64,000 bases of DNA from Lacticaseibacillus pantheris DSM 15945 = JCM 12539 = NBRC 106106 (GTDB taxonomy: Bacteria > Bacillota > Bacilli > Lactobacillales > Lactobacillaceae). A program made the position numbers and the translations under genes. The stretch is from contig NZ_BBAI01000003.1 of the NCBI RefSeq assembly GCF_001311175.1, positions 1 to 64,000 on the forward strand. The letters are read 5' to 3'. The notes below the pieces were generated by a model, which did no database searches, was not told where the DNA came from, and saw only the letters and a program-made list of their open reading frames with translations. The first letter of the stretch is position 1. Each line of letters opens with the position of its first letter. Positions 39,401 to 49,874 of this stretch are shown one piece after another.

Positions 39401-42202
39401 ATGAAAGTCAAAGACACTTTGAACTTGGGCAAAACTGCATTTCCAATGCGGGGTAACTTGCCTAACCGCGAACCAGATTTCCAGAAGGACTGGGAGGAAA
39501 ATCACGTCTACCAGCAACGCCAGAAATTGAACCAGGGCCGGCCGGCGTTTGTATTGCACGATGGACCTCCATTTGCGAACGGTGACATCCACATGGGTCA
39601 CGCCCTGAACAAGATCAGTAAGGACATCATCAGTCGTTACCACGCCATGGCGGGTTACTACTCACCATACGTTCCGGGCTGGGATACACATGGGCTGCCC
39701 ATTGAACAGCAGTTGGCAAAGCAGGGCATCAAACGCAAAGAGATGGCCATGGCCGACTACCGCGAATTGTGCCGTCAGTTTGCCATGAAGGAAATCGACC
39801 GCCAACGCACCGAGTTCAAACGGCTGGGTGTCGCTGGTGATTGGGACCACCCGTACATCACGCTGCTGCCTGAATTTGAGGCCGCTGAGGTCCGCGTCTT
39901 TGGTGAGATGGCCGAGAAGGGCTACATCTACCATGGTTTGAAGCCAGTTTACTGGTCATGGTCGTCCGAATCGACTTTGGCTGAGGCCGAAGTGGAATAC
40001 AAGGACGTGAAGTCACCATCCATCTACGTGGCGTTCCAGGTCAAAGACGGCAAGGGCATCCTTGATGACGATACTGCCCTGATTATTTGGACCACCACGC
40101 CGTGGACCATTCCGGCGAACCGTGGGATTGCGGTTAACCCGAAGTTTGAATACTCGCAGGTGGCGGTTGACGGCAAGAAGTACGTCGTGGCCTCCGAAAT
40201 GTTGAACCGCGTGGCGGAAGACCTCGGCTGGGATGCACCAGAAGTGCTCAAGACGTTCAAGGGTGTGGACATGGACAACATGGTTGCCCGTCACCCGCTG
40301 TACGACCGTGACAGCTTGGTCATGAACGCCAACCACGTTACGTTGGATGCAGGTACCGGACTGGTGCACACTGCTCCTGGGCATGGTGAAGATGACTACA
40401 ACGTGGGTGTACGGTACGGCTTGCCCGTTGAGTCCGTGGTTGACGCTAAGGGTTACATGAACGAAAACGCTCCGGGCTTTGAGGGCGTGTTCTACGACGA
40501 CGCCAACAAGATGGTCACCGAGCAGCTCACAGCCAAAGGTGCACTGTTGAAGCTGGACTTCTTCACTCACAGTTACCCTCACGATTGGCGGACGAAGAAA
40601 CCCGTTATCTACCGCGCAACGACGCAGTGGTTTGCGTCGGTGGCCTCATTCCGCGACCAAATTTTGGACCAGATTGAGAAGGTTAACTTCACTCCAAGTT
40701 GGGGGAAGACCCGTCTCTACAACATGATTCGGGACCGTGGCGACTGGGTTATCTCGCGTCAGCGGGCCTGGGGTGTACCTTTGCCAATCTTCTACGCTGA
40801 GGATGGCACACCGATTCTGGAGAAGGAAACCATCGACCACGTGGCCGATTTGTTCGGTCAGTACGGCTCCAACGTGTGGTTTGAACGGGAAGCGAAGGAC
40901 TTGCTGCCAGAAGGTTATACTCACCCAGGCAGCCCTAACGGCGAATTCACTAAGGAAACCGACATCATGGATGTGTGGTTTGACTCCGGTTCGTCATGGG
41001 CGGGCTGCCTCAAGGGCCGTGATGACCTCGCTTACCCGGCTAGCCTGTACTTGGAGGGCTCTGACCAATACCGTGGCTGGTTCAACAGTAGTCTGATTAC
41101 GAGTGTGGCCGTTAACGGCGTAGCGCCATACAAGGGTATCTTGTCGCAAGGCTTCACGCTGGACAGTAAGGGCCAAAAGATGAGCAAGTCACTCGGCAAC
41201 GTTATTGCCCCCGAAAAGGTGGAGAAGCAGTACGGTGCTGAAATCATCCGTCTGTGGGTTGCTAGTGTTGACTCGAGTTCTGACGTCCGCGTCTCCATGG
41301 ACAACTTTGCTCAGACGAGTGAAGCGTACCGGAAGATTCGTAACACCATGCGTTTCATGCTGGCCAACACGACGGACTTCGATGCGGCTAAGGATACGGT
41401 GGCCTGGGATAATCTGGGTGACGTCGACCGCTACATGCTAGTTCGCTTGAACCAGGTGGTCCGTGACGCGCACGCTGACTACGTGAAGTACGACTTCAGT
41501 AGCGTTGAGAAGGTCATTTCTGCCTACCTCGTAAACGACTTGTCCGCCTTCTACCTCGACTTTGCCAAAGACGTGGTTTACATTGAGGCGGCTGATAGTC
41601 TGAAGCGGCGGCGGATGCAGACCGTGATGTACCAGGCGCTGGTGGCATTGACCCAGATGCTGACGCCAATCCTGCCACACACGATGGAAGAAATTTGGCC
41701 GTTCTTGAACCGGCAGGAAGATTACGCCTTCCTGTCCGACATGCCAGAGGCGCGTACCATTGATGGTGAGGATGATATTCTCAACCGCTGGCACGCCTTC
41801 ATGGACTTCCGCAGTGACGTTGCAAAGGCGTTAGAGGAAGCGCGTGACGCCAAGCTGATTGGTAAGTCGATGGAAGCTAAGGTGACGGTTTACCCAACGC
41901 AGCAGCTGGCCGACTTGTTGGCTAGCCTGGGTGACAGCGACGTGATGCAGATGCTGATCGTGTCTGGTTTCAGCCAGGCTGCGGTGGGCACTGCCGCACC
42001 AGCGGAGGCCCTGACGTTCAAAGACGGTGCGGTCTTGGTAGAGCATGCCGATGGCGATGTTTGTGAACGTTGCCGGATGACCCGGACCGACGTCGGTACC
42101 GACGATGCGTTCCCAACCCTGTGTGCCCGTTGTGCCGCTATCGTTCGTGATAACTTCCCGGAGGCCGTGGCTGAGGGACTGGAATCTAAGCAAAGTAAAT
42201 AG
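39401..42202 (+). CDS. ileS: Isoleucyl-tRNA synthetase
   Basis: Class I synthetase of 933 residues, intact. HIGH is HMGH near residue 64 ([18 protein letters not shown]) and KMSKS near 593 ([13 protein letters not shown]). The C-terminal zinc site is CERC and CARC around residues 888-911. The ATG at 39401 follows AAGGGGG; the upstream in-frame ATG lies in the terminator tail. Downstream of divIVA, the usual end of this cluster, and controlled by the T-box. Confidence 0.97.
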   Translation: MKVKDTLNLGKTAFPMRGNLPNREPDFQKDWEENHVYQQRQKLNQGRPAFVLHDGPPFANGDIHMGHALNKISKDIISRYHAMAGYYSPYVPGWDTHGLPIEQQLAKQGIKRKEMAMADYRELCRQFAMKEIDRQRTEFKRLGVAGDWDHPYITLLPEFEAAEVRVFGEMAEKGYIYHGLKPVYWSWSSESTLAEAEVEYKDVKSPSIYVAFQVKDGKGILDDDTALIIWTTTPWTIPANRGIAVNPKFEYSQVAVDGKKYVVASEMLNRVAEDLGWDAPEVLKTFKGVDMDNMVARHPLYDRDSLVMNANHVTLDAGTGLVHTAPGHGEDDYNVGVRYGLPVESVVDAKGYMNENAPGFEGVFYDDANKMVTEQLTAKGALLKLDFFTHSYPHDWRTKKPVIYRATTQWFASVASFRDQILDQIEKVNFTPSWGKTRLYNMIRDRGDWVISRQRAWGVPLPIFYAEDGTPILEKETIDHVADLFGQYGSNVWFEREAKDLLPEGYTHPGSPNGEFTKETDIMDVWFDSGSSWAGCLKGRDDLAYPASLYLEGSDQYRGWFNSSLITSVAVNGVAPYKGILSQGFTLDSKGQKMSKSLGNVIAPEKVEKQYGAEIIRLWVASVDSSSDVRVSMDNFAQTSEAYRKIRNTMRFMLANTTDFDAAKDTVAWDNLGDVDRYMLVRLNQVVRDAHADYVKYDFSSVEKVISAYLVNDLSAFYLDFAKDVVYIEAADSLKRRRMQTVMYQALVALTQMLTPILPHTMEEIWPFLNRQEDYAFLSDMPEARTIDGEDDILNRWHAFMDFRSDVAKALEEARDAKLIGKSMEAKVTVYPTQQLADLLASLGDSDVMQMLIVSGFSQAAVGTAAPAEALTFKDGAVLVEHADGDVCERCRMTRTDVGTDDAFPTLCARCAAIVRDNFPEAVAEGLESKQSK

Positions 42203-42214
42203 TTTCGTCTTAGT

Positions 42215-42245
42215 AAGGAGTCAGCATGGTGCTGGCTCCTTTTTG
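42215..42245 (+). terminator. ileS terminator
   Basis: AAGGAGTCAGC-ATGGT-GCTGGCTCCTT followed by TTT. Confidence 0.85.
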
Positions 42246-42257
42246 GGTGGTGGTGGG

Positions 42258-43222
42258 CGGCAGCGTCGGTCGGACCGGTGAGCTGCGGCTTACGTGGGGC
42301 ACTCCATGGTAATCCACTGCTAGGGCGAAGGGGGAGTAGCTATGAACGCGCGGGTGACCTTTGGGACTGCGGCTTACGTACTACGCCGTGATTGCTGCAA
42401 TAGTGGGTGGGCGGCAGCGTCGGTCGGACCGGTGAGCTGCGGCTTACGTGGGGTACTCCATGGTAATCCACTGCTAGGGCGAAGCTCCAACCGCCAAATG
42501 CGGGCGTGTTTCCGCCGCGATTCCAAGCCCGTCCGGAACCCCACCGGCCGGTCTTGGAATTCGTCGCGTTCTAACGGCTAAAGCCGTAAGAACGTTACAC
42601 CCCGGCAGTGGTTACCATTCCGACCCCACACGCCTCCGCTCACCGGTCCGACCGACGCGGCCGCCTGCTACTAGTGCCCGCACACGAGGACTCCGTGCCA
42701 AAGGCCACCCGCGGGTTCCCGATAGTTCGTGGTCTCTAATCTCATGAGCCTAATCCTATACCAATACGTTACCTGACCGAACGCGTACCGGAATATACTC
42801 CAGTAATCACGCGAATGTGCACTACAGATTCGTCTAGGGCCGTTCTACTATTTCAATTAGGGCTGTAAACTCCTTCGTAAACATAAGGATCAACATCTAC
42901 CGTTGGTCGTACTGGTGTGGTGGTGGAGGTTGAGCGGCTGGTCCCCGCGACGGCTGTATACCCGTAGTTCTGTCGGAGTTACTGCCAGTTGGAGCGCAGC
43001 GACTACTGGCAGTTACGACTTACAGAATCAAATTGGCTAGACCGAGCGGGTTTTGCTCGGGCTACGGCAATTCGCGGTAGCCCGGTACGGGCGTGAGCGT
43101 GAGGTTCACAGCGCCGGTCGCGGGGACCAGCCGCTCAACCGGAGCCACCGCGCCAGTACAACCAGCCACTAGCAGCGGTCACCAAGTAGTAGCACCCCAC
43201 AGCACCCCCGCCGGCCAGAACC
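42258..43222 (-). repeat. Structured intergenic element E5 (composite with internal duplication)
   Basis: The largest simple copy, in the opposite orientation to E3 and E4. It contains an arm of about 70 bases twice (near 42256-42327 and 42412-42483), stem TTCCAAG/CTTGGAA (42521/42553) around CCGGAACCCCACCGG, and the C-type stem halves around it. The linker (about 42730-42898) is the inverted counterpart of the E4 linker. The second module (about 42899-43222) has ACTGCCAGTTGGAGCG and CGACTACTGGCAGT and loop GGTTTTG, ending CCCCCGCCGGCCAGAACC. No gene seen. Confidence 0.8.
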
Positions 43223-43280
43223 GCCACCGGGTGGTACAATAAAGCGACAGAAAGATATGACACTGGAAGAGAGGCAGCCT

Positions 43281-44024
43281 ATGCAGTTTATCATCGCGCC
43301 GGCCAAGCAGATGCGCACGGATACGGATAGTTTCGACACATTGGGGTGGCCCCAGTACATCGACGAAGCCGCTACTTTGCTAACGCAGTTGCGGTCGCTA
43401 ACGTACGCGCAGGCGAAGAAGCTGTGGGTAGCCAGCGATAAGGTCGCCCGCCCCAACTATGACTGGCTCCAGCACGTGAATCTGCGTGAACACGTTACAC
43501 CAGCCGTAATGGCTTACGTTGGTATTCAGTACCAAAATATGGCGCCCGATCTGCTGGACCACGCTGGTCTGGCGTACTTACAGAAACATTTGCGGATCTT
43601 GTCTGGCTTCTATGGCGTGCTGCGTCCCTTTGATGCTATCGTGCCGTACCGTCTCGAAATGGGTAGTCGCATGCAGGTAGGTACGGACCGGAACTTGTAC
43701 GCATTCTGGGGGCGCAAAGTTTATGGCGCACTCGACTGGCAATGCCCCGTTATTAATTTGGCCTCGCAGGAATACGTGCGCGCGGTTACCCCATACCTAG
43801 AGGGTCCTGACCAATTAATTGACGTTGTTTTTGGTCACCTAGTTGATGGGCACGTAAAAACGCGCGCCACCTATGCAAAGATGGCGCGCGGATCCATGAT
43901 TCGTTTTGCTGCGGAACGTAATGTGGGTACAGTTGCTGAGTTGACGGAGTTTGACGATCCGCACTACGCCTTTGCACCCGATTATTCTACGGATCGCCGG
44001 CTCGTGTTCTTGCGCCGGGACTAA
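43281..44024 (+). CDS. yaaA: YaaA family peroxide stress protein (UPF0246)
   Basis: 247 residues, intact, starting MQFIIAPAKQMRTDTDSFDT. Contains the family string YGVLRPFDAIVPYRLEMGSRM and ends in KMARGSMIRFAAER...DRRLVFLRRD. E. coli YaaA lowers free intracellular iron and limits peroxide damage to DNA; the same role is plausible here. GAGAGG precedes the ATG. Isolated between element E5 and a convergent phosphatase gene that starts its 3' end one base later. Confidence 0.9.
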   Translation: MQFIIAPAKQMRTDTDSFDTLGWPQYIDEAATLLTQLRSLTYAQAKKLWVASDKVARPNYDWLQHVNLREHVTPAVMAYVGIQYQNMAPDLLDHAGLAYLQKHLRILSGFYGVLRPFDAIVPYRLEMGSRMQVGTDRNLYAFWGRKVYGALDWQCPVINLASQEYVRAVTPYLEGPDQLIDVVFGHLVDGHVKTRATYAKMARGSMIRFAAERNVGTVAELTEFDDPHYAFAPDYSTDRRLVFLRRD

Positions 44025-44809
44025 TCACTTTTCCAGATAGAGGCGCACAAAATCCTGAATATCGTGAGCAGACAGCCGCAGTTCTTGCCGAGCATATTTC
44101 TGCCAGCCACCCAACTCATCATTAACAAACTGTGCTACGGAGTCAAAGGTGGTACCGCTCGCCGTCTCCGCGTTCATCTCGTTGACCACAGCGGACCCGC
44201 CGTGGAGTAGCCGCTCGTTAACGCTCGCACTACTCATACCCTCAGGATTAGCGAGCACCAAGTTGGTGAGTTGGTAGTCAGCACGCATCACGCGCTCTGG
44301 CACCCCCAATATGCCCTCAATCATCATCGCGCCAATCCCGGTACGGTCCTTGCCCGCTGCACAGTGGAAAACCAGGCGTGGTCCGGCGCCGTGTTAGCCA
44401 ACATGAGCGCGAACATCTGCCGGTAGGCGGCCAAAGCGTGATGGTCAACCAACATTTCTAGGTAGGCATCCGCGAGGTCCCAGTTGCGGTGTTGCGGGTG
44501 GGGCCGCCGCCGAATTTTATCCCAGAAGCTGGGTTGGCCAGATAGCGGGTAGACTGAAAGGTGATGGTAGTCCGTGCCGGGCAACAACTTATCGGGGGAC
44601 ATGGCTACCTCCGTGTCGCTCCGTAAATCGACCACCGTGTTTACGCCATAGTCCGCCAAGGCTTGCTCACCATCGGCATCGAGGTAGCTCAATGTGCCTG
44701 ACCGGAGAATTTTGTGCCACGCTAACGTCCGGCCCGAACTGGTGGGATACCCACCGAGTTCGCGTAGATTGATGGCGTTAGGAATTGATAGTACTCGCTC
44801 ATTAGTCAT
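44025..44809 (-). CDS. Tyrosine-protein phosphatase, Y_phosphatase3 family (frameshifted)
   Basis: About 261 residues. The N-terminal signature INLRELGGYPTSSGRTLAWHKILRSGTLS and VVDLRSDTEV are typical of bacterial tyrosine/serine phosphatases of the LipA/IphP type. The active-site loop is HCAAGKDRTGIGAMM (C-x5-R), found in a different frame from the N-terminal half; the break is just upstream, near 44388. AAGAAGGTG precedes the ATG at 44809. Substrate not predictable from sequence. It is downstream of the multicopper oxidase gene but separated by a terminator. Confidence 0.85.
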
Positions 44810-44849
44810 CGGGTGCACCTTCTTTGCAGTAGTTACAATGAGTTAGCAG

Positions 44850-44892
44850 ACAAAGACGCTCACGCTACCCAGGGCGACGTGAGCGTCTTTGT
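44850..44892. terminator. Terminator after the multicopper oxidase gene
   Basis: ACAAAGACGCTCACG and CGTGAGCGTCTTTGT arms form a perfect 15-base-pair stem. Confidence 0.85.
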
Positions 44893-44902
44893 GTAGGCGT
44901 GC

Positions 44903-46440
44903 CTACATGTGCATGCCCATCTTCTTGTATGACTCCATGCCGCCCAGCCACAGGTCATCCATGGAAACGCCACGTTCTTCAGCAAAAGCCTTCATCAACG
45001 TGTGGTGATCCATCAGGTGGTACTGAACGTCGGGGTGCTTGGGGTCGACCACTTTGATCTGCGCCATCATCCCACCGTCCTCGTGCTCAATAATGTGGCA
45101 GTGGTACATGAAGACGCCGGGCACGTTAAACAGTACCTTGATCCGCACGTGTTCGTGTGGGTTAATGCTGACGGTATCCTTCAGGCCAGTTTCGTTGGGG
45201 TACGGTGCATGCCCGTTGCGGCTAATAACCTGGAAGGCCGTCCCGTGCATATGGTAGGGGTGGATCATCCCGCCTACCATGGTGTTGGTGCTGGTAATAT
45301 CCCAAATTTGGGCCTGGCCCATCGGCATTTCGTAATCGATACGTTGCATATCGAACTTTTTGCCGTCAATCATGACTTCTTCATCCATACCGGAGAGGAC
45401 CACGTTCTTGACCGGCAATTCCGGGTCAACTTTGTATTCAGGCACGTCGAATAGGTGTTCCGGAATGGTGGTAGTGTCGGGGGCAAAGTCGCGAATGCGG
45501 AACGTCACAATTGGGACGTCATCCGAGTAGAGCGTCACCTCGTCGCCCGGCTGGTACTGACCAAAGTCGACCACGATTTCCTGCCGTTCCGCACAGGTAA
45601 TCATGAGGTGCGTGAACGGTACCGGGGTCGGCAGTAGCTATTATCGCCCGCAATTTGGGTGAACTGCAGGTCGTCACTAAAGTGCAACCGCCACTCCCGA
45701 CGGTTGGAACCGTTCAGGATGCGGAGACGCACCTTCTGCGTGGTCACGTCAAAGTAGGGGTTGATGGTGCCATTAATCATTGCCGTTGGCCCCTGGACGC
45801 CATCGGGATCGTAGTCGGCGCGGTAGTCCCACTGGTTGTCCTCGTGAAAACGCCGGTCCTGAAGAATCAACGGAATGTCGTCAACACCATAGTTACGTGG
45901 TAGCGGCAAAGATTCCTCGTGTTCGTCCTGCACGATGGCCATCGCCGCGAGACCGTGCCAAACTTGCTCGGCCGTGGATGGACAAGGGTGCGCGTGGAGC
46001 CAGTCCGTTGATGCGGGCTGGTTGATTGTGAACGTGACGTCACGACTTTCACCAGGGTAAACCGGAGCATGGCACCCGCCGTCTTCAATTGGCCCGGGAA
46101 TATCCAGCCCGTGCCAGTGGAACGTGGTCACTTCGGGTAGGTGGTTCACTAGGTGTAGGTGAATGGTTTGACCATCCCGGTAAACAAAGGTCTGGCCCAA
46201 CAGTGGGGCGTTGTAGCCCCACGTTTTGGTCTTGGCTCCAGGTAATAGCTGGACTTCACCGGTTTGAGCGGTGATTGTATAGTAAACATCTTTGCCGTCA
46301 ACGCGATCGGGTGTGGCAATGGCGGGAATGGCTAGTGGTTGCGGTGGCGTGGAGGGTTTTTCCAGCGGTATGTAACCACCATCATGGGTATTGTAGGCTG
46401 CTTCATCAAACAAATAATCGGTAATTACTGGTTGTGTCAT
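44903..46440 (-). CDS. Multicopper oxidase, laccase/SufI type (frameshifted)
   Basis: About 512 residues of three cupredoxin domains. Copper ligands visible: THFWHG-type TFHWHG, WLHAHPCPSTAEQVW, HPYHMHGTAF and YHCHIIEHEDGGMM (the Cys-His bridge plus axial Met). No signal peptide is seen, so it is probably cytoplasmic, like other lactobacillar oxidases reported to act on phenolics, biogenic amines or copper. The frame breaks near 45640 between GDNS and LLPTPVPFTHLM. GGGAGGTTCTCGTA precedes the start. Confidence 0.9.
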
Positions 46441-46507
46441 TACGAGAACCTCCCTTTGATTTGCACCCTGATGATAACATAGTTCGGCAATTTATTCAGC
46501 GGCAAAA

Positions 46508-46523
46508 TGCCCGTTTATGGGCA
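46508..46523. promoter_or_regulatory. Inverted repeat upstream of the multicopper oxidase
   Basis: TGCCC-GTTTAT-GGGCA, about 70 bases before the oxidase start. A possible operator half-site pair. Confidence 0.35.
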
Positions 46524-46537
46524 ATGAATGCGCTTTG

Positions 46538-46560
46538 TTGGGTATAAATATTATGCCCAA
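46538..46560. promoter_or_regulatory. 23-base near-perfect palindrome upstream of the multicopper oxidase
   Basis: TTGGGTATAA and TTATGCCCAA half-sites with few mismatches and an AT-rich centre. Symmetry and location suggest a repressor or activator site; the regulator is unknown. Confidence 0.4.
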
Positions 46561-46734
46561 AGTGGTCACTAAGATGTGCCGCCAGCATGTTGATTGTGTG
46601 GGCGGCTGTACCGGTAAGGCTAACCCGTTTTAATTGCCTGCATAACTTTGCCTTAAAGATTGGGCGGGAGATTTTGGCAAAGGCTCCACAAACGTGTATT
46701 ATTATTACCAGTTATAGGAACAGGAGGACCACCA

Positions 46735-46998
46735 ATGGAGCCACAAACGCGTAAGGAAGCTCGGGAAGCTCGTGAGCAAGCCGCTGAGGCTGCTCGCGAA
46801 CGGGACCGCCAGCGCGTCGCCGTTGAACGCGATTATGCGCGGGAGCAGGAAGCAAGTCGCGCTGAAGCCAAGGGCAAGCAGCGGATTGACCAGGAAGCGT
46901 ACCACAAGGTCTCCGCACTGAAGGCCAAATTGAACTGGGCCATTGGGATTGTGGTGGTGATGCTCATCATCGTGGCGTTGGTGCTGTTTTTCGTTTAG
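46735..46998 (+). CDS. Small charged-helix membrane protein of unknown function
   Basis: 87 residues. The first 60 are a highly charged Arg/Glu/Ala helix (REAREQAAEAARERDRQ), followed by one C-terminal membrane helix (WAIGIVVVMLIIVALVLFFV). AGGAGG precedes the ATG. It lies 39 bases before mtnN and is probably cotranscribed. I do not recognise a named family; proteins of this shape precede mtnN in related lactobacilli as far as I recall. Confidence 0.7.
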   Translation: MEPQTRKEAREAREQAAEAARERDRQRVAVERDYAREQEASRAEAKGKQRIDQEAYHKVSALKAKLNWAIGIVVVMLIIVALVLFFV

Positions 46999-47037
46999 TT
47001 AGGGTAGTAATATCGTCGTCAAGGAGGACGTCTCGTA

Positions 47038-47727
47038 ATGAAAATTGGTGTTATCTGTGCAATGGAAGAAGAAATCCGTGAACTGTTGGCGGTACTCGAA
47101 GACCAACAGGAAGAAGTGGTCGCCAGTCAACACTACTTCCACGGTCATATTAGTGGCCAAGAAGTCACCCTGGTGGAATCCGGGATTGGCAAAGTGCAGG
47201 CCGGCATGGTTGCGGCCGTACTATTGGACCACTACCAGCCGGATGTACTGATTAACACTGGTAGCGCAGGTGGTATTGGTACTGGACTAAAAGTGGGCGA
47301 CGTGGTGGTCAGCACGGGTGTGGCTTATCACGACGTTGACTCCACGGCGTTCGGTTATAAACCGGGTCAATTGCCACAACAACCGCAGATTTTCACTGCC
47401 GACGCCGACTTTGTGGCTAAAATTGCTGCGGCAGCCGAAGCAACGGATCTGACTACGCACACTGGACTCATCGTTTCTGGTGACCAGTTTATTAGTAGTA
47501 CACCAGCAATCGAACGGATTAAGGGTATTTTTCCACAAGCTTTGGCTAGTGAAATGGAAGGGGCTGCTATCGGCCAGGTAGCGAGCCAGTTCCACACGCC
47601 ATTTGTGGTCATCCGCGCGATGAGCGACGTGGGCGACGAAAATGCCAGCGTCAGTTTCGACGAATTCATTGTCGAAGCGGGCAAGCGTAGTGCGTCCATG
47701 CTGTTGGCGTTCCTTGCGGCGCTTTAA
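47038..47727 (+). CDS. mtnN: 5'-methylthioadenosine/S-adenosylhomocysteine nucleosidase
   Basis: Cleaves MTA and SAH to adenine and the thioribose sugars, feeding methionine salvage and the activated methyl cycle. 229 residues, intact: MKIGVICAMEEEIRELL, INTGSAGGIGTGLKVGDVV, VSGDQFIS and EMEGAAIGQVA with the catalytic Glu, then the acid Asp in IRAMSDVGDE. AAGGAGG precedes the ATG. Followed by a terminator and a cysteine desulfurase gene. Confidence 0.97.
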   Translation: MKIGVICAMEEEIRELLAVLEDQQEEVVASQHYFHGHISGQEVTLVESGIGKVQAGMVAAVLLDHYQPDVLINTGSAGGIGTGLKVGDVVVSTGVAYHDVDSTAFGYKPGQLPQQPQIFTADADFVAKIAAAAEATDLTTHTGLIVSGDQFISSTPAIERIKGIFPQALASEMEGAAIGQVASQFHTPFVVIRAMSDVGDENASVSFDEFIVEAGKRSASMLLAFLAAL

Positions 47728-47755
47728 TGTAGATTATTAACTAGATTTACTGCTG

Positions 47756-47786
47756 GCCACGGACCCAAATTGGGTTGGTGGCTTTT
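47756..47786 (+). terminator. mtnN terminator
   Basis: GCCAC-GGA-CCCAA and TTGG...GTGGC pair, followed by TTTT. Confidence 0.65.
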
Positions 47787-47829
47787 ATTAGCTATGGCGG
47801 GGGAGCCCGCCAGGAAAAGGGGCACAGAA

Positions 47830-48993
47830 ATGAAGCACGTATACTTGGACAATGCGGCCACCACACCAATGCATCCGGACGTGGTGGCGGCCATGACGGA
47901 ACAAATGAACGCAGATTTTGGGAACGCCAGCTCGACCCACTACTATGGGCGGCAGGCGCACTCCGCGCTGGACAAAGCTCGCCAGACGGTGGCCGATGCG
48001 CTGCACACGGATGCCGCTAACGTGGTGTTTACGGGTGGGGCGACCGAGAGTAACAATACTGCCATTATCAGGACGGCGTACGCACGGCGCGATCAGGGAA
48101 TGCACATTATCACGAGTGCAATTGAGCACTTGTCGGTATTGAACCCGTTGCGGCGGTTGGAAAGTGAGGGCTTTCGGGTCACGTACTTGCCGGTCGATGA
48201 AAATGGTGAAATTAGCGTGAGCGACTTTGATGCGGCCCTTGATGACGAGACCACGTTGGTAACCCTGATGTGGGGTAACAACGAGGTTGGCAGCCGGATG
48301 CCGATTGACAAAGTGGGGGCGCGCTTGCGCAACCATCAGGCGTGGTTCCACGTGGACGCGACACAGGCGTTCGGGTTGGAGGACATCAATCCGGCCGCGC
48401 TGGGGATCAACATGCTGTCGGCGTCGGCCCACAAGCTGAATGGTCCGAAGGGTGTGGGCTTGTTGTACCGGGATGACCAGGTGCACATTCAGCCGTTTTT
48501 GTTGGGCGGTGAGCAGGAGACTAAGCGTCGCGCTGGTACGGAAAATATTCCGGGCATTGTCGGCTTTGCGGCCGCGGTGCAGCGACTGGATAAGCACGCT
48601 AAGGCGGAGCTAGAGGACCGGTACGTGGGCTTTACGCGGCAAATTACTTCCGCGTTGACGGATGCAGGGGTAGAGTTCCACGTGAACGGTAACCTTGAAC
48701 ATGAGCGGTTGCCACACGTGCTGAATTTGTGGCTGCCGGGAGTGTCCACGTACGCGCTGCAGACCAACCTAGATTTGGCCGGCTTTGCGGTTTCGGGTGG
48801 CTCGGCATGTACGGCGGGCAGTCTGGAGCCGTCACACGTCCTGACGGCGATGTTCGGTGAGGATTCGCCGCGCATCGCGGAGTCTATTCGCATATCGTAC
48901 GGCACGGTGACGACGGCGGAGGACATCGACGCGTTTGCGGCCGCCCTCATTAAAGCCGTCCAACGCCTACGTGCCCGGGCAGCGGCGAAGTAG
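47830..48993 (+). CDS. Cysteine desulfurase (second paralogue, IscS/YrvO-like)
   Basis: 387 residues, intact. Starts MKHVYLDNAATTPMHPDVVAAM; PLP lysine in SASAHKLNGPKGVGLLY; persulfide Cys in VSGGSACTAGSLEPSHVL. In related bacteria this paralogue lies between mtnN and DUF1831-mnmA and supplies sulfur for 2-thiouridine in tRNA. Here the DUF1831 gene follows only after nearly 900 bases occupied by elements E6 and E7, and no mnmA is in the window. AAGGGG precedes the ATG; the upstream in-frame ATG lies in the terminator. Confidence 0.92.
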   Translation: MKHVYLDNAATTPMHPDVVAAMTEQMNADFGNASSTHYYGRQAHSALDKARQTVADALHTDAANVVFTGGATESNNTAIIRTAYARRDQGMHIITSAIEHLSVLNPLRRLESEGFRVTYLPVDENGEISVSDFDAALDDETTLVTLMWGNNEVGSRMPIDKVGARLRNHQAWFHVDATQAFGLEDINPAALGINMLSASAHKLNGPKGVGLLYRDDQVHIQPFLLGGEQETKRRAGTENIPGIVGFAAAVQRLDKHAKAELEDRYVGFTRQITSALTDAGVEFHVNGNLEHERLPHVLNLWLPGVSTYALQTNLDLAGFAVSGGSACTAGSLEPSHVLTAMFGEDSPRIAESIRISYGTVTTAEDIDAFAAALIKAVQRLRARAAAK

Positions 48994-48994
48994 C

Positions 48995-49470
48995 GGGTGG
49001 CGGCAGCGTAGGTTGGACCGGTGAACTGCGGCTTACGTGCCCTACGCCGTAGGTTGCTACGCTAGTGGAGGCCGCAGCGTTGATCGGACCGGTGAGCTGC
49101 GGCTTACGTGGGGCACTCCATGGTAACCACTACTAGGGCGAAGGCTCCAACCCGCCAAGTGCGGGCGTGTTTCCGCCGCGATTTCAAGCCTGCCCGGAAA
49201 ACCACCGGTCAGTCTTGGAATTCGTCGCGTTCTAACGGCTAAAGCCGTAGAGCTCTCGGACTGCTGCGCCATTCCTGCGAGAAGCACGCAGTAAGCGCTA
49301 AAGCACAAACTGCGTGCGTTCCCCGGCAGTGGTTACCATTCCGACCCCACACGCCTACGCTCACCGGTCCGACCGACGCGGCCTCACGCCACTGTGGCAA
49401 TCACGCCTCCGGACACATCACCTCCGTGCCCAAGGCCATCCGCAGGTTCCCACTAATTATTTGATGGTTA
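48995..49470 (-). repeat. Structured intergenic element E6
   Basis: Same orientation as E5. Two tandem partial copies of the outer arm (GGTGAACTGCGGCTTACGTG and GGTGAGCTGCGGCTTACGTG, near 49019 and 49089) precede the module with stem TTTCAAG/CTTGGAA (49182/49214; one G-T pair) around CCGGAAAACCACCGG. It also has hairpins CGGCTAAAGCCG and GCACGCAGT/ACTGCGTGC. The right arm runs through CACGCCTACGCTCACCGG. A gene-free linker continues to E7. Confidence 0.75.
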
Positions 49471-49551
49471 CGGCCACAACCATTAGGTCTGTTGGTTCAT
49501 ATATTACCCGTGATAACTGACCATCCTCGAATTGACGGGTGCCGGCAAAGT

Positions 49552-49782
49552 GGTGGTGGGGTGGAGGCGACTGAACCCGGAGTTATGACCGCTACCGGGG
49601 TGTAACGCAGTAGGAGCCGGAGGCGACGTACTGCGCGACGAACTTTGAGACTGACTGCCCGAACTTGGCAGGCAGGCTCAAAGTCGCACCGGAAACTCGC
49701 GTACTTTGCGAGTTGGAGGTTTCGCCCCAGAAGCGGTCATGACGGAGTGGTTCACAAAGCTGCAACCTCACCACTGCTTTGT
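49552..49782 (+). repeat. Structured intergenic element E7
   Basis: The outer stem joins GTGGTGGGGTGGAGG to the region ending GCAACCTCACCAC, then ATGACCGCT to AGCGGTCAT, then GGGG to CCCC. Inside are GCAGTA/TACTGC, ACTTTGAG/CTCAAAGT (49642/49677) and AACTCGC/GCGAGTT hairpins. It has the same hairpin order as the E1-type module but little sequence identity in the stems. With E6 it forms another opposed pair. Confidence 0.75.
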
Positions 49783-49874
49783 CAGCACACCACCCTCAAA
49801 TCAGATTCACCCGCAACCAGTCGGTGGCGTGTGCTAAAATAATGGTATAAACAATGACGAATGGAGTGGTGGTT

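Noticed and set aside
45002..45454. A 150-codon plus-strand frame opposite the multicopper oxidase gene
   Set aside because: It is the antisense shadow of a gene with clear copper-binding motifs and has His/Val-rich composition without any family similarity.
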